Of a stretch of 64,000 nt of DNA, positions 36,485 through 44,721 are shown in pieces. The translations under genes and the position numbers were made by a program. This DNA comes from Bacteroidota bacterium (GTDB lineage Bacteria > Bacteroidota > JABWAT01). Below the pieces are notes generated by a model that worked only from the letters and a program-made list of their open reading frames with translations, was not told the origin of the DNA and searched no databases. How positions within the stretch are numbered: the stretch's first letter is position 1; each line of letters opens with the position of its first letter. Location: assembly GCA_013360915.1 (NCBI GenBank), contig JABWAT010000001.1:718981-782980 (forward strand), read 5' to 3'.

Positions 36485-38284
36485 TTATTTATCATCCATT
36501 GCAAGAACGGCCAGGAAGGCCTCCTGAGGGATTTCCACCGATCCGACCTGTTTCATCCGTTTCTTTCCCTCTTTCTGCTTTTCAAGCAGTTTACGTTTCC
36601 GGGAAATATCACCGCCATAACACTTGGCCAGTACGTTTTTTCGCATGGCCTTAATGGTTTCACGGGCAATAATCTTTGCCCCGATGGCTGCCTGAACCGC
36701 AATTTCGAACATTTGACGAGGGATGAGGTCTTTTAGTTTCCCGGTCAGCTTTCTGCCCCAGTCATATGCCTTATCCTTATGCACCATCATCGACAGTGCA
36801 TCCACGACTTCTCCGTTCAGCATCACATCCAGTTTGACCACCTCAGAGTGCCGGTATCCGTGAATTTCGTAGTCAAAAGAAGCATATCCGCGACTGATTG
36901 ATTTCAGGCGATCATAGAAATCGAAAATCACTTCACCCAAAGGCAGGTAGAAGGTCATATCCACCCGGCTGGATCCAATGTAGGCCGTGTTCAGCCATTC
37001 ACCGCGACGGTCGATACAAAGCTGCATGATGGCACCGATGTACTCTTCAGGGGTAATGATCTGGGCCTTGATGAATGGTTCTTCAATGTGGTCGATTCTG
37101 GCAACTCCCGGTAAATGGGCCGGGTTATCAATTTTCAGGACTTCACCATCGATGGTATAAACCAGATATTCCACGTTGGGTACAGTGGTGATGATATCCA
37201 TGTCATACTCGCGGGTAAGCCGTTCCTGGATGATTTCCATATGAAGCAGCCCCAGAAAACCGCAACGGAAACCAAATCCGAGTGCAGCAGAGGTATCTGG
37301 TTCGAAAAACAGCGAGGCATCATTGAGACTAAGCTTATCCAGCGAGGCCCTCAAATCTTCGAAATCATCAGAGTTAGTAGGATAAACACCGGCAAAGACC
37401 ATCGGTTTCACGTCTTTGTAACCAGCCACGGCTTCGGTTGCCGGACGTTCAGCATTGGTCAGGGTATCCCCGACTTTTGTATCCTTTACATCCTTCAGAT
37501 TTCCGATCACATAACCAACTTCTCCTGCCCGCAGAATCTCGGTTGGCTGCCGGCGCAAACCCAGAACGCCGATTTCATCGGCAAAATAGGTTTTGCCAGT
37601 GGCGAAGGATTTAATCTTGTCGCCCCGGCGGAGAGTCCCTTCAAAAACGCGGATGTAAGAAACAGCTCCGCGGAAAGCGTCAAAAGTTGAGTCAAAGACC
37701 AAAGCCTTCAACGGTCTTTCACTGTGATCGGCAGGAGCCGGAACCTTATCGATGATTTGTTCAAGAATTTCCTCAATTCCGATACCTTCTTTGGCAGAGG
37801 CGGGAACGATATCCTCCTCTTTACAGCCAATCAGGCCGATCACTTCGGCTTTGGCGGCAGGAATATCGGCGGCCGGCAGATCGATTTTGTTGATAACCGG
37901 TACAATTTCCAGCCCGGCATCAATGGCAAGGTACAGGTTTGAAATGGTCTGAGCCTCAACTCCCTGTGAGGCATCGACGATCAGGATGGCCCCTTCACAG
38001 GCAGCAAGGGAACGGGAGACTTCATAGGTAAAATCCACGTGTCCGGGCGTATCGATCAGGTTGAGGGTGTATTCCTTCTGGTGCTTTTTGGACCAGTATT
38101 TCATCTGGATGGCGTGAGCCTTGATGGTGATTCCCTTTTCGCGTTCCAGATCCATGTCATCGAGCAGCTGTGCTTTCATTTCCCGCTGCGAAACCGCGCC
38201 GGTAAATTCGAGAAGACGGTCGGCGAGCGTGGATTTTCCATGATCGATATGGGCGACAATACAGAAATTACGGATAGTAGACAT
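36485..38284 (-). CDS. lepA: Elongation factor 4 (LepA)
   Basis: A 599-residue translational GTPase, the usual LepA length. Motifs: G1 [11 protein letters not shown]2 region [10 protein letters not shown]3 DTPGHVDF, G4 NKIDLPAAD, and the C-terminal EF4 domain with [22 protein letters not shown] and [18 protein letters not shown]. LepA acts on ribosome biogenesis or stalled translocation. A -7 element at 38304-38311 lies 19 nt from the ATG, so lepA probably starts its own transcript (lepA-lepB-hemW-DUF2723-GT2). Confidence 0.96.
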   Translation of the reverse strand: MSTIRNFCIVAHIDHGKSTLADRLLEFTGAVSQREMKAQLLDDMDLEREKGITIKAHAIQMKYWSKKHQKEYTLNLIDTPGHVDFTYEVSRSLAACEGAILIVDASQGVEAQTISNLYLAIDAGLEIVPVINKIDLPAADIPAAKAEVIGLIGCKEEDIVPASAKEGIGIEEILEQIIDKVPAPADHSERPLKALVFDSTFDAFRGAVSYIRVFEGTLRRGDKIKSFATGKTYFADEIGVLGLRRQPTEILRAGEVGYVIGNLKDVKDTKVGDTLTNAERPATEAVAGYKDVKPMVFAGVYPTNSDDFEDLRASLDKLSLNDASLFFEPDTSAALGFGFRCGFLGLLHMEIIQERLTREYDMDIITTVPNVEYLVYTIDGEVLKIDNPAHLPGVARIDHIEEPFIKAQIITPEEYIGAIMQLCIDRRGEWLNTAYIGSSRVDMTFYLPLGEVIFDFYDRLKSISRGYASFDYEIHGYRHSEVVKLDVMLNGEVVDALSMMVHKDKAYDWGRKLTGKLKDLIPRQMFEIAVQAAIGAKIIARETIKAMRKNVLAKCYGGDISRKRKLLEKQKEGKKRMKQVGSVEIPQEAFLAVLAMDDK

Positions 38285-38303
38285 AGGTATTTTTTAAAGG
38301 GCA

Positions 38304-38311
38304 CAAAGATA
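38304..38311 (-). promoter_or_regulatory. Bacteroidota -7 element upstream of lepA
   Basis: TATCTTTG on the minus strand (38311-38304) matches TAnnTTTG. The -33 region is not a clear TTTG, so this is a half-supported promoter. Start codon 19 nt downstream. Confidence 0.45.
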
Positions 38312-38334
38312 TGAAACGGTGCAGGTAAACCCTA

Positions 38335-39327
38335 TCAGGAACGCAGACGGGTCACCGGCCGTTCCATCGGATAGGAAATCATCTGACGAAGAACGCGTAA
38401 CCGGACACCCCAGGCATCCAGATCGCAGACCATCCGCTGACGACTGACCGTATCGAGCGGAATCTGTCGCCGGCGGCCCTGAATGACCTGGTACTGACGC
38501 AGACAGTGAACCATCACACCGGGAAAATAGGCCAGAAGGGCCATTGTTCGTTTCTGCCGGGAAGTGGGTACTTTCACAGCTTTAACGGAAGAAACCATGG
38601 AACGAACCTGCCTGATCATCAGACCTTCAAGAGAGGCCACATCCGGCTGATGAGTGGCCATGGTCCTGAGTCCGGCATGATAGTCATCATACAGATCCAG
38701 AATATCATCCATGAGCTGGCTTGCGGCCGCCATGGACCGGAACACCCCGGCTTCTTCTTCTGTCAGGGGATCAGAAAGAAGAGACCGCGCACTCAGCAGG
38801 GTATGATAAGCTTTATCAACCGAGATCTGGTTAATTTCCAGTACCGATAACTGCCGGTTTCCCTGGGCCCTGGAGAGTTTTTCAGACCGCCAGAAATCAA
38901 CAACTGCCGACCGGAAAGCGTCGGAATGATCCACCTTTTTCAGCAGATCCGACATGAGAAGCACGACCAGTTTTTCGGATACATCGGTCGGGGTCTGACT
39001 GACCGGCTGTCCCATCAGAAGGGACAGGATGGATTCATCAGACCGGGTTGTGTCATCAAACCAACTGTCGGCAATGGCGACCACCGTGCTGAACCAGGCC
39101 AGCTGTTGGATCTGGTTTTTTTTCAACGGTCTTCCGCGCAGCACAGCCACCCAGTCTGCTGCCAGGCAAGCCAGCAGAAAGTAATGTTTCAACCGAAGCT
39201 TCCATCCGGGAGCAACGGCCATTAATTCATCGGTCAGCGCCCTGATCTGCGGATTCTCTTTCAGGGCAGCTGCATAAACGCGACGGTAAACCGACACCCG
39301 CCAGCCCATCCAAAGGACCTCTTTCAT
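38335..39327 (-). CDS. Isoprenoid-synthase-like protein, class I fold, function unknown
   Basis: A 330-residue, mostly helical protein. Two Asp-rich clusters sit where terpenoid synthases bind diphosphate through Mg: ADSWFDDTTRSDES (about residues 86-99) and MDDILDLYDD (206-215), the second resembling DDILD of polyprenyl synthases. A Lys/Arg-rich region (LRGRPLKKNQ) lies upstream of the first. It does not look like squalene/phytoene synthase or the trans-prenyl synthase at 20187; overall it recalls tetraprenyl-curcumene-synthase-like proteins. Substrate is unknown. I chose ATG 39327, since the open frame upstream runs antisense through the smpB promoter and coding region; ATG 39345 is an alternative. 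It lies 50 nt before lepA. Confidence 0.6.
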   Translation of the reverse strand: MKEVLWMGWRVSVYRRVYAAALKENPQIRALTDELMAVAPGWKLRLKHYFLLACLAADWVAVLRGRPLKKNQIQQLAWFSTVVAIADSWFDDTTRSDESILSLLMGQPVSQTPTDVSEKLVVLLMSDLLKKVDHSDAFRSAVVDFWRSEKLSRAQGNRQLSVLEINQISVDKAYHTLLSARSLLSDPLTEEEAGVFRSMAAASQLMDDILDLYDDYHAGLRTMATHQPDVASLEGLMIRQVRSMVSSVKAVKVPTSRQKRTMALLAYFPGVMVHCLRQYQVIQGRRRQIPLDTVSRQRMVCDLDAWGVRLRVLRQMISYPMERPVTRLRS

Positions 39328-39392
39328 TGTCTGAACTTGAACCATAACGGTAAAAATCGCTAGAAATCTGCCAGTTTCCAACCGACCGGTCA

Positions 39393-39424
39393 TTTCAGGC
39401 CGGGCTGCAGCCGGTGTATCTTTG
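39393..39424 (+). promoter_or_regulatory. Bacteroidota-type promoter for smpB, possibly leaderless
   Basis: TTTC (39393-39396), 20 nt, then TATCTTTG (39417-39424). The last G is only 6 nt before the smpB ATG at 39431, so transcription would begin at or within a few bases of the start codon. Confidence 0.6.
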
Positions 39425-39430
39425 CAGGCT

Positions 39431-39898
39431 ATGACCGAAAAAAAAGCCCCTCCCATTGTTGATAACCGGAGGGCCCGGCACGAGTATTCAATCATTGAAA
39501 CCTTTGAAGCCGGGATCGTTTTACAGGGAACCGAAGTGAAGTCTCTGCGCGCAGGCAGAGCCAACCTGAGTGATGCCTATGCCAGAATTCTCAGTGGCGA
39601 GGTGTTTATTCTCGGTATGCACATTTCACCCTATGAGCAGGGCTCATACAACAATCATGATCCGCTCCGAAACCGGAAACTGCTGCTGAACTCGAGAGAA
39701 ATCATGAAACTGAGATCGAGAATTGAGCGCGAAGGATATACCCTGGTCCCGCTGAAAGTCTATTTTAATGAACGCGGACGGGTCAAGGTTGACCTGGCAG
39801 TCTGCAAAGGGAAACAATTACACGACAAACGCGAATCCATCCGTGAACGGGAATCCAAACGTGAACTGGACCGGATGAAGAAACATAAAACAGGTTGA
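39431..39898 (+). CDS. smpB: SsrA-binding protein SmpB
   Basis: A 155-residue tmRNA-binding protein needed for trans-translation rescue of stalled ribosomes. Family motifs: NRRARHEYSIIETFEAGIVL, GTEVKSLRAGRANLSDAYA, HISPYEQGSYNNHDP, RNRKLLLNSREI, and the basic tail KQLHDKRESIRERESKREL. The ATG at 39431 gives the family N-terminus MTEKKAPPIVDNRRA. A TTG at 39422 in frame is less likely. The promoter leaves almost no leader, a possible leaderless mRNA. The stop overlaps a TTG and lies 2 nt before the tyrS ATG. Confidence 0.94.
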   Translation: MTEKKAPPIVDNRRARHEYSIIETFEAGIVLQGTEVKSLRAGRANLSDAYARILSGEVFILGMHISPYEQGSYNNHDPLRNRKLLLNSREIMKLRSRIEREGYTLVPLKVYFNERGRVKVDLAVCKGKQLHDKRESIRERESKRELDRMKKHKTG

Positions 39899-39900
39899 AA

Positions 39901-41109
39901 ATGACATTTCCTCCAATCAATGAACAAATGGATCTGATCCGACGGGGAGTCTCCGAAATCATTCCGGAAGAGGAACTGGTCCGGAAACTGGAACGATCGC
40001 TGGCAACCGGGAAACCGATCACCGTCAAACTCGGGTGTGACCCTTCCCGCCCCGATCTGCACATTGGTCATGCGGTGATTCTCAGAAAAATGCGGCAGTT
40101 TCAGGATCTGGGACATCAGGCCATCCTGATCATCGGCGATTTTACCGGCATGATCGGCGACCCGACCGGAAAATCTAAAACCCGCCCCCCGCTGACGCTT
40201 GAGGAAACACGGGAAAACGGACGGTCCTACACCGAGCAGGCTACCCGCGTTCTGGATCCGAAACGGCTTTCCATTGTGCACAACAGCGACTGGTTGGGTA
40301 AGCTGTCCTTTGAGGAGGTGGTCAAGCTGGCCGCACGGTTTACTGTTTCACAAATGCTTGAACGCGATGACTTTCATCGTCGGTTTAACAACGAGCAGCC
40401 CATTTCTCTTCATGAATTTCTTTATCCGCTGGCCCAGGCCCAGGATTCCGTAGCCATCCGGTCGGATATTGAATTGGGAGGAACTGATCAGAAATTCAAT
40501 CTGCTTATCGGACGGGAACTGATGCGGACCCTTTCAATGGAACCCCAGTGTATTCTCACCATGCCCATCCTGGAAGGGACGGATGGTGTGGAAAAAATGT
40601 CGAAATCGCTGAATAATTACATCGGCATCAGCGAAGATCCGTTCGATATGTACGGTAAAACACTGTCGATCCCCGATGCATCCATTTACAATTGGTTTGT
40701 ACTCTGCACCAACTACCCCACCGACCAGCTGGCCAGCCTGAAAAAGCAAATTGCAGAGGATCCGCGCAATACCAAGCGTTTGCTGGCCAGGGAAATTGTA
40801 TCCGTTTACCACCATCGGGAAGCGGCCGCTCAGGCTGAGGAAAAATTCGACACCCTCTTCATCAGAAAGGATATTCCCGACGACATTCCCGTTGTAACAG
40901 TGCAGTATGAATCGGGTGTCCTTCCGTTGTCAACGGTGGTCACCGATCAGAAAATGGCCGACTCAAAGGGTGAGTTTAAACGACTGGTGGCCGGCGGAGC
41001 TGTGTCGGTTAACGGAGAGAAAGTGGAAGATCCCGGCTATCTGATCAGACAGGGCGGTGAAAAAATCATCCGGGTCGGAAAGCGGAAATTTATCAGACTG
41101 ACCGATTAA
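39901..41109 (+). CDS. tyrS: Tyrosyl-tRNA synthetase (TyrS, TyrRS2/TyrZ-like form)
   Basis: A 402-residue class I aminoacyl-tRNA synthetase. The class motif is LHIGH (HIGH at 54-57) in KLGCDPSRPDLHIGHAVIL, and the KMSKS motif is at 232-236 in GVEKMSKSLNNYIG. The C-terminal S4 RNA-binding domain is recognisable (KGEFKRLVAGGAVSVNGEKV). The opening CDPSRPDLHIGH and KMSKS form resemble the TyrZ group. I chose ATG 39901, preceded by ACAGG; a TTG at 39895 overlaps the smpB stop. Converges on the oxidoreductase gene after 17 nt. Confidence 0.94.
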   Translation: MTFPPINEQMDLIRRGVSEIIPEEELVRKLERSLATGKPITVKLGCDPSRPDLHIGHAVILRKMRQFQDLGHQAILIIGDFTGMIGDPTGKSKTRPPLTLEETRENGRSYTEQATRVLDPKRLSIVHNSDWLGKLSFEEVVKLAARFTVSQMLERDDFHRRFNNEQPISLHEFLYPLAQAQDSVAIRSDIELGGTDQKFNLLIGRELMRTLSMEPQCILTMPILEGTDGVEKMSKSLNNYIGISEDPFDMYGKTLSIPDASIYNWFVLCTNYPTDQLASLKKQIAEDPRNTKRLLAREIVSVYHHREAAAQAEEKFDTLFIRKDIPDDIPVVTVQYESGVLPLSTVVTDQKMADSKGEFKRLVAGGAVSVNGEKVEDPGYLIRQGGEKIIRVGKRKFIRLTD

Positions 41110-41126
41110 CCGGATCGGATTAACCC

Positions 41127-42167
41127 TTACAACTTAAAGGTTTTCCAGACCCCATCCCGGGCCGATTCCAACGCCAGGTCGGTCAGATAGACCTGCAGGT
41201 GGCCATCGGCAAAGGTAGCAGCAGACCCGGGACCGTTGCCCTCGATCCAGCCAAGGAAATCCTGGAAAACCTCGAACTGACCATGGGTGTTATACCTGGA
41301 GTCTTCCAGTTCGATCACTTCGTCTTCATCATTGTAATTTTTAAACGTGAGCTGATCAGGATTTCGTTCTTCCCACCGGATTCCCCGTCGGGTACATGAT
41401 ATTTCGAGCCACATGTCGCTACCCACGTGTCCCGGCGCCGTCTGGCAGAAAGTAAAAACGCCATGAGCGCCTGAATCGAACCGGATGAGCAAAACGCCAT
41501 AATCTTCATTCTCAATTTTCACCCACTCACCGTTGGGTTTTTTACGCTCAGGAATCAACGTCTGGCGTTCATAAAACAACGCAGCCGGTTTCAACCCGGT
41601 TACAAACAAGCTGGTATCGACTGCGTGTGAACCGATATCTGAAAGCGCACGGGACACCTCGCCGTTTGCCGGATCAACCCGCCAGTTCCAGGTTTGGGGA
41701 AACAACAACCAGTCCTGCAAATAATTTCCGCGTATCATCAGCACATCGCCCAGTTCCCCTGATTCCAGAATCTTTTTCATTTCACGAAGAGCGGGAAAAC
41801 CGCGCCGGTTATAATTAATCACGTTTGGAACCGGTTTTTTCTCCAGTGCCGCAATCATCGCGGCGGTTTCCTGAACATTCCGACCCAATGGCTTTTCTGA
41901 ATAGATGGGTTTGCCCAACTTCAGGCATTCCATGTTCACATCATAATGCAGATAATTAGGGGTGTTATTGATTACGATGTCAATTTCAGGAGAATGAACC
42001 AGATCCATCCAGTTTTGAAAGGGCTTCGAATCATACAACTCGGCGTACACATTGGAGGAATGCTGAGAGGACCCCGACACACCAGCCAGCTGATTTCCAG
42101 ATCTGGTGATGATCTCGATATATCGTTGCCCGATTATACCCATTCCGATTAACCCAATACGGTACAT
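41127..42167 (-). CDS. Gfo/Idh/MocA-family NAD(P)-dependent oxidoreductase
   Basis: A 346-residue protein with N-terminal Rossmann fold (YRIGLIGMGIIGQRYIEII, GxGxxG) and the family motif YSEKPLGRNVQETAAMI (EKPxG) and the conserved INYNRRGFPALREMKKIL. The C-terminal alpha/beta domain follows (GDVLMIRGNYLQDWLLF, SDIGSHAVDTSLFVTGL, with the DIGSHxxD catalytic-site motif). Members oxidise sugars or sugar-like polyols; the substrate is unknown here. AGGGGGAATT precedes the ATG. It is divergent from the 42375 gene across a 207-nt region with inverted repeats. Confidence 0.9.
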   Translation of the reverse strand: MYRIGLIGMGIIGQRYIEIITRSGNQLAGVSGSSQHSSNVYAELYDSKPFQNWMDLVHSPEIDIVINNTPNYLHYDVNMECLKLGKPIYSEKPLGRNVQETAAMIAALEKKPVPNVINYNRRGFPALREMKKILESGELGDVLMIRGNYLQDWLLFPQTWNWRVDPANGEVSRALSDIGSHAVDTSLFVTGLKPAALFYERQTLIPERKKPNGEWVKIENEDYGVLLIRFDSGAHGVFTFCQTAPGHVGSDMWLEISCTRRGIRWEERNPDQLTFKNYNDEDEVIELEDSRYNTHGQFEVFQDFLGWIEGNGPGSAATFADGHLQVYLTDLALESARDGVWKTFKL

Positions 42168-42374
42168 AATTCCCCCTTTGTTCAGAAAATTAATTTACAT
42201 GGATAATCAGATTATAGCAACCAGTCCATCCGGACAGGTAAAAAACCACTGTGGCCGGTAACTGACAGATTGGTGACAGTGGTTAATAACCACAAATTAT
42301 ACTCTAATCTGATTTTAACAGTACCATTTACCGTTTCATTGTATTTTATTATTGTCAATCTGAAGGAGGAAGCC
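42168..42374. promoter_or_regulatory. Divergent intergenic region with mutually exclusive inverted repeats
   Basis: This 207-nt gap between divergent genes holds AACCACTGT (42244-42252), its complement ACAGTGGTT (42276-42284), and a second partial copy AACCAC (42288-42293). The middle segment can pair with either arm: a 9-bp stem with a 23-nt loop, or a 6-bp stem with a 3-nt loop. ATAATC-A-GATTAT is a short palindrome near 42202-42215. No T-tract follows, so a terminator is unlikely; an operator or leader RNA is possible. Confidence 0.4.
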
Positions 42375-43109
42375 ATGATTACCGATGTGGAAAAATGGTA
42401 CGAACAACGGATTCCCGACTATCGTGAGGTCATGACCCCGCTGAAACTCAGAAATCCCGAGATTTTTAAAAACATCATTCCCTGCCTGCCCCATATCGAC
42501 CCGGCCTATCTTGAACCCGGGGTGATCAGGGTGCTGCATATCGGATTAAATTCCTATCTGAGTAAACGCGAATACCCGGCCGAATTTGTTCACTATGAGT
42601 TCATGGAACATGAAGACTGGTGGAAGGAGCACATCAACGAAAAAATCTGGATGCAGCACCATCATATGAATGAGGTACAGGCACAGGTACTGCATCACTT
42701 CCCCACAGCCGCAGAATACCGGACCAACCTGATTAAGATTTACATGGGTCAGGCCATCGGAAACAAAGACCACATCATTTCAGGACATGTGAAGGATTTA
42801 TCGCGCCGGCTCACCGAAGAGGAATTACAGATGCTGGAATCCAGGAACCTGTTTCCCCATCTGATCTTCTGCTATAAACCCCTGGCGTGGGATGCCATCA
42901 GAGGATATTTCCAGCTTTTCCATCCGTATCAGACACGGGAAATTGAAAAGGGACAGATTCTGCTCACCGGAACGTTGGAAAACAAGACAGTGGTGATTCA
43001 ACTGCACCGTGAGCACTCGATTTTTGGATTCAGCGATCACACCAATATCGGTCAGGTTCTCTCACACCACATGCATGATATAGAGGAGCACCTGGGCATC
43101 ACCATCTGA
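42375..43109 (+). CDS. Unknown soluble protein
   Basis: A 244-residue protein I do not recognise. The start at 42375 is supported by AAGGAGGAAGCC, a strong ribosome site; the open frame to 42270 is the untranslated leader. It is rich in His, Trp, Tyr and Glu. Possible alpha/beta core: VIRVLHIGLNSYLS (strand plus loop, about residues 49-62), then a helical Trp/His-rich stretch (EFMEHEDWWKEH, WMQHHHMNEVQAQVLHHF), HLIFCYKPLAWDAIRGYF, and VVIQLHREHS followed by the helix LSHHMHDIEEHLGI. The HIGLNSY and LHREHS blocks faintly recall uracil-DNA glycosylase-fold motifs, but this is weak. The many His suggest a metal site. Single gene; converges with the GS-like gene. Confidence 0.75.
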   Translation: MITDVEKWYEQRIPDYREVMTPLKLRNPEIFKNIIPCLPHIDPAYLEPGVIRVLHIGLNSYLSKREYPAEFVHYEFMEHEDWWKEHINEKIWMQHHHMNEVQAQVLHHFPTAAEYRTNLIKIYMGQAIGNKDHIISGHVKDLSRRLTEEELQMLESRNLFPHLIFCYKPLAWDAIRGYFQLFHPYQTREIEKGQILLTGTLENKTVVIQLHREHSIFGFSDHTNIGQVLSHHMHDIEEHLGITI

Positions 43110-43120
43110 CCGGATCGGTT

Positions 43121-44653
43121 TCAGTGCAGATGTATATCCTTGTGAAGCGTCCGGCGGGTTTCCGTTAACCGGGCCTCCGGGGCCAATCCTGCAAGGAACC
43201 GCGCCAGATTGGCATCATTTTCCTGTTCAAGCTGCCTGATCAGGTAGTCGGTCAGCGAGAGCGGGAATACCCCGTTTGCCTCATACAAATGACGTTTCCG
43301 GGAAAATATTTTTGCCGACTCTATGCAGTGCCGCGGAAGCGGAGTCAGTTTTTCCCACACCTCCCGGTTTTCAAAAATGTTGCCTCTCACATATAATTTA
43401 GCGGCCTTCTCTTCAGATTCGGAATCCTCTGCACCGGATGTGCAGGCCAGAGCAATGCCAGCCAGCAGCAGGTAAACATAGGCACTGCCATCACCGGTTC
43501 TTAATTCAACGGTCTGCCGGCCTTCCGGATCGGTAAAGGAGACGTCCTGGGACGGATTGATTTTCCGGGATAGATCACCGGTATCTGACCAGCCCAACGG
43601 AACCCGCACCATGGCGCTCCGGTTCAGATCGCTCCAGCAGACACGGGTCGGGGCCTCCTGATCGGGAACCAGCCGCAGATATGAAGAAGCCACCGTATTG
43701 CCAACTGCGGTAATGGAATCGGCATACTCACAAAGACCTGCCACGAGTTGACGGGCCTCACGCGACAATTTTCCCGTGGAATCCAGCATGATGTTTTTTC
43801 CGTTCCGCATGCGGGCGATGTGAACATGAAGCCCGGAACCAGCCACCCCTTCCTCGAGCTTGGGAGTAAAAGTAGCCAGCATGCCATATTTGTAGGCAAT
43901 GTTTCTGATCATCCATTTAGAAAGTGCCAGATAATCGCCCATATCGGCGATTGGAGCAGGAAGAAACTCAATCTCGACCTGCTCGGCCATTTTTCCGTTC
44001 AACTCAGGGTTCAGACTGACCAGTTTGTCGATGGTCCCGACTTCGTAATGACCATACTTCACCGATCCGGTGATGGAAGCAATACAGGACAGCATTTCGT
44101 TCAGTACATCGCCCGATTTGGCGTAAGGTGCAGATGAATGATATCCACGCTGCTGAACCTGAGGGTACAAAGCAGAATCGTGATCCCACAACAGATAAAA
44201 TTCCAGTTCGCCCAGAGCATATAAATCATCTCCGGTCACCTGTTTAAAGCGCGATGCAGCATTGAACAGAACGGTGTCATGGGCGAAGGAAAGGCGATTC
44301 CCGTCCCTATCAAGAAACCGGCAGATAAAGTCCAGACTTTGGTCATCGAACGGATTGAAAAAGGCTGTCCGGTAATCGGGAATAATATAAAGGTCAGAGA
44401 CTCCCGTATCGACAAGTCCTTTAAACAAAGAGGAGCCATCCACCCGTTCGCCTGTTGCCAGGATCCGTTCGGTCTGCAACCGGTTCTGTACCGGTATTTT
44501 CAGTTCTTTCAGCTTTCCGTCCAGTGCAGTGTAATGCAAGGTCAGACGTTCGATCTGACGGGTCTCAAGCACGGTCAGAATATCTGCTCTGGTCAGTTCA
44601 TTGGGCATTTTACCGGTAATGAGAGATACCGGATTGGTCAATGCGAAGGACAT
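43121..44653 (-). CDS. Glutamine synthetase family protein
   Basis: A 510-residue protein of the GS fold (glutamate + NH3 + ATP to glutamine, or a gamma-glutamyl ligase variant). The N-terminal beta-grasp is followed by the catalytic domain: ALGELEFYLL, EQVEIEFLPAPIADMGDYLAL, then TFTPKLEEGVAGSGLHVHIA (the G-x-G-x-H-x-H block), VPDQEAPTRVCWSDLNRSAMVRVPLGW, and VELRTGDGSAYVYLLLAGIALA. It differs from classic GlnA in an extra stretch in the HEVG region (TIDKLVSLNPELNG) and by TGDGSA where RFPDGSA is usual. A functional GS is likely, a variant ligase possible. GGAGA lies before the ATG; the hppA terminator ends 25 nt upstream. Confidence 0.85.
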   Translation of the reverse strand: MSFALTNPVSLITGKMPNELTRADILTVLETRQIERLTLHYTALDGKLKELKIPVQNRLQTERILATGERVDGSSLFKGLVDTGVSDLYIIPDYRTAFFNPFDDQSLDFICRFLDRDGNRLSFAHDTVLFNAASRFKQVTGDDLYALGELEFYLLWDHDSALYPQVQQRGYHSSAPYAKSGDVLNEMLSCIASITGSVKYGHYEVGTIDKLVSLNPELNGKMAEQVEIEFLPAPIADMGDYLALSKWMIRNIAYKYGMLATFTPKLEEGVAGSGLHVHIARMRNGKNIMLDSTGKLSREARQLVAGLCEYADSITAVGNTVASSYLRLVPDQEAPTRVCWSDLNRSAMVRVPLGWSDTGDLSRKINPSQDVSFTDPEGRQTVELRTGDGSAYVYLLLAGIALACTSGAEDSESEEKAAKLYVRGNIFENREVWEKLTPLPRHCIESAKIFSRKRHLYEANGVFPLSLTDYLIRQLEQENDANLARFLAGLAPEARLTETRRTLHKDIHLH

Positions 44654-44678
44654 TGAAGGTCTCCATGGTTATACATAT

Positions 44679-44706
44679 AAAAAACCCGGGCTGGTCAGGC
44701 CCGGGT
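44679..44706 (-). terminator. Intrinsic terminator between hppA and the glutamine synthetase-like gene
   Basis: On the minus strand an 8-bp stem ACCCGGGC/GCCCGGGT with a 7-nt loop is followed by six T residues (44684-44679). It begins 15 nt after the hppA stop codon and ends 25 nt before the glutamine synthetase-like ATG. Confidence 0.85.
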
Positions 44707-44721
44707 AACTGAGTTTTTAAA

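Noticed and set aside
39328-39564. Extended N-terminus for the isoprenoid-synthase-like protein
   Set aside because: These codons run antisense through the smpB promoter and smpB coding sequence and show no helical pattern like the rest of the protein.
41100-41130. Possible terminator between tyrS and the convergent oxidoreductase gene
   Set aside because: Only a 5-bp stem (CCGAT/ATCGG) and no T-tract; the sequence is better described as a short direct repeat of GATTAACC.
42270-42374. Extended N-terminus (35 residues) for the unknown gene at 42375
   Set aside because: A strong AAGGAGG lies 5 nt before the ATG at 42375, and the upstream part holds inverted repeats and AT-rich leader.
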